Positions 1 through 12,180 of a stretch of DNA of 64,000 nucleotides are shown piece after piece (position 1 is the stretch's first letter; each line of letters begins with the position of its first letter). The translations under genes were made by a program, and so were the position numbers. This stretch comes from Dryas octopetala (lineage: Eukaryota; Streptophyta; Magnoliopsida; Rosales; Rosaceae): positions 9,899,409-9,963,408 of the forward strand of contig OY992839.1 of NCBI GenBank assembly GCA_963921425.1. Direction: 5' to 3'. The notes beneath the pieces were generated by a model. It did not search any database and was not told the origin of the DNA. It was given only the letters and a program-made list of their open reading frames with translations.

Positions 1-759
1 AATGTGGTGCCAGCAGACTCAATTGCTTACCGTGCAGCCCTTGTGGCATTTGGCAGCTAAATCTAATATCATTGATCTGCTTTGTATTTAAGTTTTGTAC
101 TAGCCCCTAAATTGAATTACAGACGGATGAAAGAGTTCCATCTTCCATGGTATTGAATTACTTTTAGTGCTGCTTGTTCTTGTAATTAATCTGATCAATG
201 ATTTTTTCCTTGCTATATATAATATATATCTACTTGTGGATATATCAATGGTAAACATGGTTACATGCTGAACTTATATTTAAACAGAGAAAAAGCAAAG
301 GAAAATTAATCAATTTCAAGGGAGTGATCACAAAAAGATATAGGGTAAATATAATTGAAGACAACCTCTAGTAGCATTTGAAGAAATGATTTGATAACTG
401 TGTTCTTTTTCAGATACTTAGAGACCCCACTGTGTCCAAGGATGTTCTGAAGGCACGGGCTAAAGCATTAAAAAAGCTCGGAACAATCTTTCAGGTAAGC
501 ATCAATTTCCTTTGCATGTATTTTGCATTCTTACAATATATTATTCCAGGACCTAAACTTTTGAGCTATAGTTGCATTGATATGGTAGGGATCAATTATA
601 GATGGAAATCATTAAATATTATTTGCATATATAACTAGGTTTTCATCTAATCAATCTCAAATTTCGATTATTTGACAGGGTGCAAAGTCTGCTTACAGTA
701 GAGAGAACAGTCTCCGCCATGAAAATGATGGCAATCTAGATCCTGCTTCATCATCATAA
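1..759 (+). CDS. 3' end of an unrecognised gene (last three exons)
   Basis: Three coding exons can be joined in phase 0: 1-42, 414-494 (after a ttttcag acceptor, before gtaagc) and 679-759 (after ttgacag), ending in TAA at 757-759. The C-terminal 67 residues are rich in Ala, Lys and Arg: they run through ILRDPTVSKDVLKARAKALK, then KLGTIFQ and GAKSAYSRENSLRHEN, and finish with a Ser tail. The first donor (gtggca at 43) is weak. If it is not used, the frame stops at 58-60 and gives a shorter isoform. I do not recognise the family, and the start lies outside the window. About 250 bases of 3' UTR-like sequence follow. Confidence 0.6.
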
Positions 760-1439
760 TTTTTCCTCATGCACCTAGTACTTCAATCTTCACCGATATA
801 TGTGGCCACGTTGAAGGTGATAGGATGTCTTTACAGTGTTATAGCCATCTGCTGAATTTGAAGAATATGTTTAAACTTGATTGTAGTAGTTTAGTATGCA
901 CCCTTGACTTGATTCAACCTAAGGCTTTTCTCCATTTGTGCTCCAATGTATCATTTATTGTGTGATGTCTGCTGCCTTGTGAGCTCATGTTTAACTGTAT
1001 TCCTTTTCTATGTATATGAATGAGTTGAAGCAATAGCCAATAGTAATTTTAAGGCTAGCAATCTATTTTACTGAGCTCCATAATGATTGAGTGGCCATTA
1101 GGCCCAGGAATGCTGATTCGAAATCTGACAGAATTCACCTTGAAATCTTGTGAATTTTAGATGCAGGATTGATCACCTATTTGCCACATTTGGAAAATGT
1201 TTTCTATTGACGGTGGTAACCAGTGAATGTATAGTCAAATTGCAGTCTGACCTTGGTAGGCTGGAGCTGTAGAGGGTGAGGTGATTGGAGAAGTTCTTAG
1301 GTGCGACAGGTCTCTGCAACGCTTTATTCTAATAAGTGGTAATGTGATCAACATGTGAGGAGATGTTGTGAAAGAAGGGTTGTGTACATTCGTTACACTT
1401 AAAAATTTTCTCACTGTGACTGAGGCCTTGTCTAAAGGT
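760..1439. other. 3' UTR and spacer
   Basis: This stretch has no supported gene. The first part is probably the 3' UTR of the upstream gene. The rest is AT-rich spacer up to the retrotransposon array. Confidence 0.5.
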
Positions 1440-2284
1440 TTGGGCTACTCCTCCCATTGCCAATTGGTTTTGGGTTGGATGCTTTAATTCTATCATGGTA
1501 TCAGAGCTTAGTTATCTGCGTGTAAGGCTCAACAGCCACACGTGCTCCCACGTCACCCAATACAATTTGTTCACGTGTAAGGCTCAAAATATCGCCACAT
1601 GTGCGGGGGCGTGTTGAGAGTAATGTGGAGCAATGTCCCACATCGGAAAACTAGAGTTTAGCATATCTGCTTATAAGACTTGGGCCTCTCCACCCATTGC
1701 CAATTGGTTTTGGGTTGGATGCTCTAATTCTATCATGGTATCAGAGCCAGGTTATCCGCGTGTAAGGCCCAACGGCCACACGTGCTCCCACGTCACCCAA
1801 TACAATTTGTTCACGTGTAAGGCTCAAAATCTCGCCACACGTGTGGGGGCGTGTTGAGAGGAATGTGGAGCAATGTCCCACATCGGAAAACTAGAACTTC
1901 GGTGCTTATAAGTCTTGGGTCTCTCCATCCATTGCCAATTGGTTTTGAGTTGGATGCTCTAATTCTATCATGGTATCAGAGCTTGATTATCCGCGTGTAA
2001 GGCCCAACGGCCACACGTGCTCCCATGTCACCCAATACAATTTGTTCACGTGTAAGGCTCAAAATATCGTCACACGTGCGGGGGCGTGTTGAGAGTAATG
2101 TGGAGCAATGTTCCACATCGGAAAACTAGAGTTTAGCATATGTGCTTATAAATCTTGGGCCTCTCTACTCATTGCCAATTGGTTTTGGGTTGGTTGGATG
2201 CTCTAATTCTATCATGGTATCAGAGCCAGGTTATCCGCGTGTAAGGCCCAACGGCCACACGTGCTCCCACGTCACCCAATACAA
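1440..2284 (+). mobile_element. Tandem array of a miniature LTR retrotransposon (TRIM-like)
   Basis: A unit of about 235-240 bp repeats almost four times. Each unit has an LTR of about 119-128 bp, opening TGTTGAGAG and closing TCTATCA, followed at once by TGGTATCAGAGC, the primer-binding site complementary to initiator tRNA-Met. A non-coding internal part of about 115 bp follows, with a G-rich tract (GCGGGGGCG) just before the next LTR. LTR copies lie at 1612-1735, 1852-1970 and 2087-2214, with a partial one ending at 1495. Primer sites start at 1496, 1736, 1971 and 2215. TRIM elements carry no protein genes and are known to form such multimers. The array is incomplete at its ends. Copies are very similar to one another, suggesting a fairly young array. 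The family is not identified. Confidence 0.85.
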
Positions 2285-4748
2285 AATAGGAACATTATTG
2301 GAAATTAAGTGCAAGTTGCCCCAAGAAAGAATCAACTAGTGTGCTTTTATCTATTATGTATTAGGTATAACCATCTCTCATTGATACCCTCCAATTAACA
2401 CTGTTGATTCAGCTTTCAAGTACCTAATATATCTCTTGTTGCAACTTTGATGGGTTCATGGGCTTCCCGGTTTTGATATTGATGGGTTCAATTTTGAGCA
2501 GAAAGACTCATATACAATAATCTTTTTAGGGGGATTTTGTATGTACTTTATCAGGGCATCCAGACCCCTAATTGCACTAATCAGTGAACTAAAATAATCA
2601 AAAAATTATACAAAAAGATGGGGTGTTGCCTCAATCTCTAAATCACAAGGCTCCATAATGGGAGCACCGGAGCAATGCATCTGTTCCTAAAATACAGGGA
2701 TGGTGCATCCCATCATTGTGTCCTGTGAAAGTTAACCATTAAATGCGTTGTTCTTCAAATTCAAATTATGTCATTTAGGTGCCACCAAGACTACTGGGTT
2801 CTGTAACTTCTGTTATCTGGCAGCTAATTTTTATTGGTGAAACCAAAGTTGTACTTATTGGCAAAAAAGAAACAAAATTGCAGTGTACATTGGTGGTAGT
2901 CTAATGCATTGCTATTGGAATCCAATGTTAGCTGACTTCACAATAAACTTTCAGGGATTCATGTTTTCTATTGTATAAAGTTTGGTCAAGAGATTCATGA
3001 GAAATTTTATATGGGTATTGTTCATATTCTCTCTGCACATTTGTCATTCCACTATGTCATCCTTCACAAAATGGCACAAATCCAGAGTATTTCGTTAAAT
3101 AATAGAACGATAATTAAGTTCATAGCCATATAGGATAGCTCACTCAAGCCATGCAATTTAATGGAATTTAAACAATCTTATCCTATGCCTAACAAGAATG
3201 CATTTCATATTTTAATTGCATGCCCAAAGGTACTTTATCGAAAGAATTTAAAGATTATACATGGAGATAGCTGTTAAAGTGGATGTCATTTATATGGCCT
3301 ATGTTAGATTATAAGCTATACTTGTTTCAATTATAGTTAAGTGCTACATATTAAAGGTTATGAATTCACAAAGGTGATCCCAAACAAACTTAAAAAGTGT
3401 TATAAATTCTTTTTTTTTTACTCACACATAATATACAAAGCCAAACAAAAATAAATAGAGGATCCGAATCCACGCTTTTCTTAGAAAAATATAAGAACTT
3501 AACTAAGCTATAGTTGCAACACATTTATCATTTATGCATTGACCTTACTGTACCTTCATCGTAGTGATCACAAATATCCCAATTAAAACTCACATTTTCC
3601 ATTATAATTTCTGAGTTAGTGCACAACATTATTCCACTATAGTCAATTAGTCATGGCATGCTAACCATGTCTAGGATCAAACTTAAATGATATTTTGGTC
3701 TGTCTGAATTGACTGGATGTTAGTGATGCAAATCGATTGGCCAATTATTGAAGGCAAAGGTAGGGTTTACTTAAGCTAGGGACTTATTATGGAGCTGTCC
3801 TAAGTCCTAACCCCACTTTTTTTTCACAAAAGAAATCAAAAGAATGATGGGGTATTTTAAATATTACAGTGCTTCCCTCTTTATTCTCCACCAGTGTCCT
3901 TTCAGAGTGGTATTTGGTGTGTTGTCCTTGTCTTTATAGATAATTGAAAGCACTAGCCATCCAGAAAAGCTATTTATATTCCTAATATTTCTTTTTTAAG
4001 AACAAACAAAGGACCAATTATTAACTAATCATCAAACCTTTATGCCCTCCAAGTTTCCATTGCAGTCCTTCTGAGTTTACTGATAACTGAAGCCAGCAAG
4101 TCTAGTTCTAACCTCTCATACAATATTTTTTTAAAGCAAATTAGATCAGGAATGAATCCTAGTTGTGAAACTAGCTGACTGGTGCTCCCCAAATTAGAAG
4201 TGACTAGGGTACCTATAATCACCATCTTGCTCTCTTCTAAACTGATGAAAGATATAAACAACCCAGTTGAACAAGCTCAAAATGTATACGGACAATCATG
4301 GTGGTCATCTTGGGGTCTCCAAAATCTGTTAAATTCCATTTATCTTGGTGTTATACATAGCAAATTCAAGTGACATTTTTGTAATGAAGTTCTGCTACAT
4401 AAAACAATCAGGGGTATTGTGGTAGTTTCCACTGAGGGTCATATTAAGTACTATTCTCTTAATTAACTATGTCCATCCACTAACTTCTTAGACTTAGTGC
4501 CCCCAACATCAGAAAAGTGGTCTATCTCACCTTTTTCGTTAAATTTTAAACTGAAAAGCTTAAAGCTTGAATTTTATATAATTAAGTTTCAATTTTCAGT
4601 TTTATCTCTAAGAATTCCACTCTAAGTAGGTTTAATGTTCCCTGCACTAATTAATACAGATATATAGGAAAGCATATCCCATTTGGTCCATTAATTCTCT
4701 CTTGAATGAGAAAAGAGAGCTGCTTACAAAACAACAAAGTTGCTGAAC
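2285..4748. other. Gene-free spacer
   Basis: Only short chance reading frames are seen on either strand. The sequence is AT-rich with no clear repeat. The last few hundred bases should hold the promoter and 5' UTR of the peptide gene, but no convincing TATA box was picked out. Confidence 0.4.
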
Positions 4749-6023
4749 ATGGGTTTCATGTTTCTCAAGAAGTTCAGTATCCTGTTTCTCCTGATTTCAG
4801 CATCATTTTTATCAGCCTCTTTTGCATCAGGTTGGTCTCTTTTAAGTCTTCCACTGCAGCCTTTGGTTTATAAAATCATATATATACATACATTGTCAGA
4901 GACTCAGAGATGTTACTAAAGAGTTGTATACATATATATGTATGTATATTTATAAGTATATGTACATATATATTTGTATAAAAGGGTTGATTGAATAAGA
5001 TGTAATTAATTGGCTTCAAATTATGGTCAACATATATGCAACATTATGTTGAAGCATGTATGCCCACATGCATATTAATTAGGATTTTGTTTCAAACACC
5101 AGCCCCTTGTTTATAATGTTTATGACTATTTACTGTGCATGGGTTTTTTCTTTGCTTAATACTCTGTCAAGGCAGGACATGCAACATATCATATATGTGA
5201 ACAAAACAATAAAAGTCTCTTTATGAGCCTTCTTTCCATGTGCAGCATATATGTATAAAGAAATTTGTAGCATCATCACTATACTTTTGATTCTTCTTGG
5301 AATGCATTATGTGATGTTCTTAATATTAATTTATGCAAGACAGAAGAAGAATTTCACCTTTTCTTATATGCATGAATGAATTTGCAGGTCGAGGATCCAA
5401 GTTTGTGAATAAGGTGGCTGAAGATCAAGTGGATGAAACTCCAGAGGTTTGTATAATTAGAAAGAGTTAATTAACTTCCTTAATTCTTTGGTTTATCTTC
5501 TTCTTCCTCCTCTTCTTCATTTTGCTTTCCACTTTTCAGTGATCAGTACTCAAAATCAAATAATCCTTCAATTTAGTACTGTTTGAGAAATTCACATATT
5601 CCAAATAAATATTAAGATTGGATCAAATACAATTACTCTACATCGGATAAGTGATTGTCTATTATTTGGTTTAAGTGGGATATTTTCCTAAGTTGTATCG
5701 AGCTCTTTTGAGACAAAACACACACATGTGGAGTTGAGGATAATACCATTGTAACAGAATCCGAAAGATGTGACCCAACAATAAAACATTACCAAAGTTA
5801 ATTAGTATTATTAGTAGTACAATATAACCTCCAGAATTTTAAATCTTGCTGACTGATCATTATCTGTTTTTTTACATGGTAGGAAATATCAGGGAAGCCA
5901 TTGAACCACAAGGAAGCTGCCAAAATCCATGAGAGGCTTCTCAGAGCTAACACCAGAGACTATGGCAGATACGACCCAGCACCTGCTCTTGCTAAGCCTC
6001 CTTTCAAGCTCATTCAAAACTGA
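4749..6023 (+). CDS. CIF-type tyrosine-sulfated peptide precursor
   Basis: There are three exons: 4749-4830, 5388-5446 and 5883-6023. Junctions are cleanly in phase and encode 93 residues. Residues 1-27 form a signal peptide (MGFMFLKKFSILFLLISASF onward, ending near FASG). A variable acidic middle follows, then ERLLRANTR, and the last 21 residues (73-93) start DYGRYDP and end PPFKLIQN. The initial Asp-Tyr is the TPST sulfation motif. The 21-residue length and the PPFKLI-x-N ending match Casparian strip integrity factors, whose Arabidopsis members end PPFKLIPN. Known CIFs are ligands of the GSO1/SGN3 and GSO2 receptor kinases in endodermal, embryonic and pollen barrier formation. RLLR upstream of the mature peptide resembles a subtilase (S1P-type) site. 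The penultimate Pro is Gln here. Which CIF it matches best is not decided. No other gene lies within 2 kb on either side. Confidence 0.88.
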
Positions 6024-8374
6024 TCAGCTTCATGGTTTAGCCATCAAACTTGGCAGTCAATGGGAGAGTAGTGAAGTGACTTATCATTAAATAAAAAAAT
6101 GAAGTAGTAGAGCTTAATAATATATCCCACTATAAAGTCTTAAAATTAAGAATGTCTTAGTACTCCTTAGTGTAATTATGTGACATATATATAGAGAGAC
6201 ATATACTAAGTTTTGAAGTGTAATAATATGTATTTTAAGAAGAATCTTTGTTTGCCATAGTAGTTTAATTAACTGAATTATGTCCAATCCTGTATGTAGT
6301 TTTGGGGAGTTGACTCCTCTTGCAAAACATGCATGCATGAAGCCATAGGCATTTGCTTTAGTCTTTTGGGTTTACATTAGGCCTTTGGAATGGACAGGTG
6401 CTGACCCGGCCCGTGCCTGTTCTTGAGTCATTTTAAAAGAATTTCAAAAGAATTCCAAGCTTACTTGAACAAATAAATTTCCGAAACTTTGAGAATTTCA
6501 AAAGAATTCCACAATTTCATTATAGAGCCGGCCCTGAGCATGAGAGGGAGGGGTGATCACCCGAGCCCCGAATTGAGAGGAGCCCATCACTATTTGGGGC
6601 TCAAGGTGGTTTCCCTTCCCTTCCATGACAAATTAGCGTGGTGTGTAGTGTGACTCATATTCATCAAAAACTTTTCTGTTTATGACTAGCTAGCAGTCGA
6701 CAAGCATATGCATCTTTACAGAGATACAAAAATGCAGAGTTCCAAATTAATGTATCATGGAATATCTGTAAAAACTGAAACATAAATTATGTAGCATACA
6801 CAAATCAACAGACATAAGTATAACTCGACATTAATATGATTCTATTGATAAGCATATAACCTTAATATATAATTAACTACTAACCTGATGAAGACATATT
6901 ACTGGCAATTAAATACCTCAAGTCAAGATGCTCAAGTCTTCTAGCCATCACAGCAATGAATTAACCTCTCTCACAATGGGGCAGAGCTTATTGATTCTAA
7001 GTGTTAGCTGTGTGATCAGGGACCTGTGCTTATATAGAGTACTCATAGATTCCTAGTTCTTCCCATCAAGGACTTCAGAATCCAATCCTAATAGGACTCT
7101 ATATATAGACTTTACTGGATCATTGCCTTGTTTATAACATAAGGCATTTAGGTAACTAAGTCTTCCTAGTCCAACTCAGATAAGTAATCTATTTAAGATG
7201 GACTTGCTGATTTATGTCTTATTAATAAACCTATTACTTGTATCTTAAGTATTAGTGTAATATTGACTCCGAGTAGAACAATGTATTAGTCCATTTAATT
7301 CTTACAATATCATCTTTCTACTATTAAGGTATAGATTCTCTATTATTAGATGTATTTGCATCACATGTGGTGGCCCACTACGAGGTGCAGCTCCACAGTT
7401 GTTCCTCTCCAATTATTGAATATAGTCCTAACTGTCCAATTTTTTTAATAAAGCATGCATGTGATGCTTGCTAAAATATTGTCTTAAAGAGATTGCGGCA
7501 AGAGCAATGGGGAGTATTTGAGAACTTGTTTTATTAATCTTGAAAAATGAAATTTATAGATCCGCCATTGCCAAACTATAGTTGCTCACATGATACATGT
7601 ATGTTGAACTTCTGTGATGGATTTTAACATGATTGATGGTTGTACGACTGAACATGTTTGTCTTCCACCGATCGATGTACAAACCACACAAGCTGCTGCA
7701 ATGAATTTTTGAGAATAATCTGTACTCCTACTCCTTGGTGCTAGTACCATCATGCCACTGAAAATATATCAAATTCATTCTAGTTGTTAATTTAACAGAT
7801 ATATGTTTACCAATTTTCTATTAAGAAATCACTTAAATAAGTTTATTTACAAATATCTTGTGGAGCTAGTTCACTCAACATTGTAGTTCAATGATTTAAG
7901 TCATTTATTCTTTACAACTAAAAAATGAATGGTTTCCACGAGAAGTCTCTTAAATAAACTTATTTAAGAGTAATATATTTGAATTCTTTATTGTCCTTAG
8001 TTTTACTTGTTTCAATAATAAACCTTGTAAATAAATTAAAGAATTTTAAATACATAGATATAATCTTACTTGTATTCAAAAAGTATTACAAATTTATTTC
8101 ATCTTTTGTTATGTACCCAATACATGACTAAAATTAAAAGTGAAGCAAAAACAAGCAGATGATCTATATTCATTTAAGAGATCCCCTTATAAAAACTTCT
8201 TTTCACTATTGAATTTAGATCACCTACTTCTTTATTAGCTAAGGGCAAATAATGAAATAGATTCATGGCCATTTTTTTGTTTGAATGAGGTTACATATAT
8301 GTATTTCTAACCATTGAATTTATATCACATAGTTAAGATTGAAAAAAGAAAAAATAAGAACGGCAGAGAATGTA
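6024..8374. other. Gene-free spacer
   Basis: The first 200-300 bases are probably 3' UTR of the peptide gene. A GC-richer patch at about 6395-6615 (with gagccggccctgagcatgag) looks like an old transposon scrap but has no definable ends. The rest is AT-rich with no supported gene. Confidence 0.4.
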
Positions 8375-8647
8375 CTAACGTACATTTGCTTCATAAAAGA
8401 AAAAACAACATAAATTTGCGAAAATGCCATGAAAAGTAACTAGGTATCGCACTGGACCCTCCAAAGCAGCCCAAAAAGTTTTCTCATATGAAACTTGCCC
8501 TTGATTTGCGTAGTTGTGAAATGTCCTGAAAAGTCTAGGCATCAGTGCATCACCTGCCAAGCGAATAAAGTAGCTGCCAAAGCACAACCAACATGGAAAA
8601 CCACATTTCTGAGATGTGGAATATGGAATACAGCAGCTGCTCAACAT
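8375..8647 (-). pseudogene. Possible fragment of a mechanosensitive (MscS-like, MSL1-type) channel gene
   Basis: The minus strand has a 90-residue open frame. Its middle (AGDALMPRLFRTFHNYANQG, then SYEKTFWAALEGPVRYLVTF) looks like a real conserved protein. I think it resembles the region before the channel core of mitochondrial MSL1-type MscS-like proteins, but this is from memory. Flanking parts of the frame (MLSSCCIPYSTS and the Phe-rich end) look like non-coding DNA read through. No neighbouring exons were found, so this is most likely a stranded exon or gene relic. It could also be an exon of a gene I failed to assemble. Confidence 0.35.
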
Positions 8648-8802
8648 AATAAGGGGACAGTACTTGAATAGAGGCTGGTTTTTTGGACTTTATTTGAAAA
8701 AATTATTGGGTATAACCTCTATATTGTTAGATAGTTTAACCAATCTAATGTGTAAAAGTATTATAGGACGTCAAATTTATATTTGTACGGTATATTATTA
8801 AT

Positions 8803-8979
8803 CAATAATGCTAGTTGTCCCACATTTGTATCCCACATGATGTGTCAATACTTTACTGGAAGGGTATTTCCTTTTTCTTTTTTAGGTTTTATTTTTTAAT
8901 TTTTAGTGTCCAATGTATGAATGTCATGTAAGATGGTATAAAATTGTGGTATAAAAATGTGGTAAGTGTAGCATTACTG
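8803..8979. mobile_element. MITE with 9-bp target-site duplication (Mutator-type)
   Basis: The 177-bp element opens CAATAATGCTAG and closes TAGCATTACTG. The inverted termini continue inward with mismatches (cacattt.tatcccaca against its reverse). It is flanked by a perfect 9-bp direct repeat, ATTATTAAT, at 8794-8802 and 8980-8988. A 9-bp duplication is the mark of Mutator-like transposases. It has no coding capacity. Confidence 0.75.
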
Positions 8980-8988
8980 ATTATTAAT

Positions 8989-11900
8989 AACATCTATTTA
9001 TATTATAACACATAAGTTTATTATATTATATGGCAATATATCAATTATACAGGATAATTTCTCCTTAATCTGCTCACTATAATTACTTGTAAGCAAGAAT
9101 GACATGTTTAAATGCTTGGTATAGGTGCCACCTTAACCAACATGCACATGTTTCAAAGTTTGTACAATGAGCAAAAAATAAGGGATTTTATAATATGAAA
9201 AGAAAAATAAATACTAGTTAGAAGAATGGAAGAATGGAAGAATGACAAAAATTACTCCATAATATGAATTGGTGATGTGACATCACCAATAAAGAAGATG
9301 ATAGATCCAAACTCCAAACCTCAATGAACCAAACCCCTTTTTCTCAATCTCTCTATTGGTGGCGTCGGATCACCAATCCTTATTGCAGGAAAGTTTTTTT
9401 CAAAGAAGAGACCGTGAAGTTGGTTTTGTTTATTCCTACTTTCTTAAAGACAAGGGAAGGAGGGTCAAGTCACATACCTTCTTGGTCACAAAGATATAAG
9501 AACTTTTTATGGGAAAAATTTAGTTGATCGGTTCTTGCAAAGGGGCTGAAATGAATGCTGATCAGCAAGGTTTTTGACATGCAAGTTGAGGTTATAGTAC
9601 TGCCTTTTTTAAGAGCGGCTAATTTCTAACCAAAGTCGGTATTGGACTCAGTTTGGAATTCAAGCCCGGGCTGATCTCCCTTTCATTTGTTGTGCGATGG
9701 AAGATGGGACAGTGAAGGCATATTCTTGTTTGGGTTTCGTCATGACAATTGGGATGGGCTGGTAAGGTCCAAGGGGCCTGCGTGGGAAGGACTCCTACAT
9801 AAAATTACCTATTCTATATTTTAAGGATTTAATGGATACTATATCAAACTATGTGACAAGAAACAACTTGAATCCTCGATAAAACCCTAATCTGGATAAT
9901 CTCTAATTAATTATGCAGTCTCTATAATCCCACTTTCCTTGCCAATATTGGCACAATTCCAACCGTCAAATAGTGGTTTGCCTAATATTCCAAACCCAGG
10001 CGGCAAAGATTTGTTCTGAGTCATGGCTTTTCATTGTAAGTTAGCTCTTGGCTTCTCCTTGTAGCCTTCCCATTGGTAATTATAAATGACACTAATCCTC
10101 CATTGATGTTGATGTCCATTTATTAATTGGATGACTCTCAAGTCTTAACCACACACGCTTCCACTTGACAACACACTTTTGAAGTTTGAAATTTGCAATG
10201 GCCACCTCAACACAAAGCCAAAAAGACATCTTCACCCTCCCTTCTACTCCAAGATCCAATTTTAGTAAGCACAACTTCCAGGACATTTTTGGTAAGGTAG
10301 AATCTTGCCATCTTGGACTAACAAATCATCCACTTTGACTCCTAAAAAAAAAGAAAAAGAAAAGAAAAGAAGAGAAGAATAAGGGCAACTGCAGCATCAA
10401 CCTCATATTATTTAATGAAGCACATTATATTCTCATTTACGTGCACAACTAAAAGTCCAAAATTGGTCATGTTGTTTACACTTGCACCCTCCAACTGGTC
10501 TCACCACCTAATTAATTGTTTGGCTTGCTAAATCAAATCACACCATATTAAAAAGATGTGTGAAATAGAAAAAGGTTGTGCAGTGCTTAATTATAGGCTT
10601 ATAGCACAAGCATATTGTAACAAGAATTTATTATTAATAAACCAAGTAAACAGCATGTATTTGTAATGAAAAACAAAACTTTTAGTAATAGATCAATTAT
10701 ATTTTTTTGATCAAATAAATAGTTAAATAAAGTAATTGTAATGAGTAAACGCAATAAAATCTAAAATGAATACTATTCTTTATATTATTGTATCATTTGA
10801 TTTAATTCTCGTAATTTTTGGGATCTGATTAAATTTTCAATGTTTTATTCTTGTACTTTACTTTGATTTCCTTAGTTTGTACTTGATTGTTATTTTAATT
10901 TCATATATTGATTCTTTAAAATTTGTGATCTCTAATGATTCTTGATATCCTCGTATAATGGCTTAAAATCTCACGTTGGTTAAAAGCAGAAAAATTTGGC
11001 TCAATAAGTAATTAGCTAAGTAATGATATTTTAATCTTTTACATCTAAAGTAGCTACTAATTATCAAACTCAAAAAAAGTAGCTACTAATTATGTCCAAC
11101 TAAAAAATTGAAAAAGAAAAAGTATGACCTACTAAATATGAAACAAAAATTAATATTGAAAACACCTGGCATGGATAAATTTTCATGTTCACAATGAAAA
11201 CATAAGGAATATTTTGGATATGTAAATAGTGAGTTTGGATCTACTAAATACATACTTAAATTAAGTAATGAGGGATAAAAATGAAAAATGAGAAAGGTGG
11301 GGAAGATATAATAAAAAAGAATGTGAGTATTTTTAATTCAAAATTAATTAATTAGTTTGGCATGTTGAAATGGAATTGTCATAATTTTAACAATTTTTTT
11401 TTTTACATTAACCTCTATCTAAGTTATTGGTTTAGTAATATCTTCTATTTTATACGAAAATGTTTCGAATTTAAATTTCTGTACTTTTTGTAGAAAAAAA
11501 AAAAAAAAGAATAACCTGAGAAGAATTAACTATTACAGTACAGAATTTAAATGATATGCAATAAGTGGAGAATAATAGTAATTATTATAATTATTATGAT
11601 CATGATCAATCTCTTTTTGTGCTGAATTTAGCATTAATGATACTTTACTTTCTTTTCTTTTGTCGATATTAATGATACTTTGCTGGAACGTGAAAAGCCC
11701 GGAATGCGTACTGCGCACTCCGCGTACTCCATACGACACCGCCACCAAAATGAATCTTCAATAGCCTTTTAATCTTTCGTAACAGAACAACTTCAAAGTA
11801 CAACCCTGTCAGCACAATTATCAACTACAGTGTCAGTATGGTACTACCCCTTAAAGCATGGTTTAATTTCCCTAAATCCCAGATTCCCACCAATAAAATT

Positions 11901-12000
11901 ATAATTATTCTTTTTGCCCTTTTTTAATTTCACGAATCGATCGCGAATAATAAACAAAGCGCACACGTGGCGTCACCAAACGCCGTCAGAGCAAAACGGC
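8989..12000. other. Gene-free spacer
   Basis: AT-rich sequence with scattered homopolymers and a short imperfect GAATGGAA repeat near 9224-9244. No open frame looks like a real exon. Reading frames around 9324-9527 and 10092-10286 have no recognisable domain or splice context. Confidence 0.4.
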
Positions 12001-12136
12001 ACCGCTTCGCTGAATAGTCCACCAACGGCGTTACCAGAACTGACTAAAACGACCTCACTCCACCCTCTTTCTCTCTCTCTCTTCTGCAATCGAAGAACAA
12101 CACACCAGCAGCCTCTCTCTCAGTCCCTCTCTAGCA

Positions 12137-12180
<44 letters not shown>

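Noticed and set aside
1440-2284. Reading frames inside the repeat array as genes
   Set aside because: The frames repeat with the 240-bp unit and cross the LTR and primer site. They have no domain and are by-products of the TRIM array.
1440-2284. Cassandra-type TRIM with a 5S rRNA-like promoter
   Set aside because: I looked for the 5S internal promoter signature and did not see it, so the family is left unnamed.
6395-6620. Transposon end with gagccggccctgagcatgag
   Set aside because: It resembles a motif common in plant transposon remnants, but neither second end nor duplication was found.
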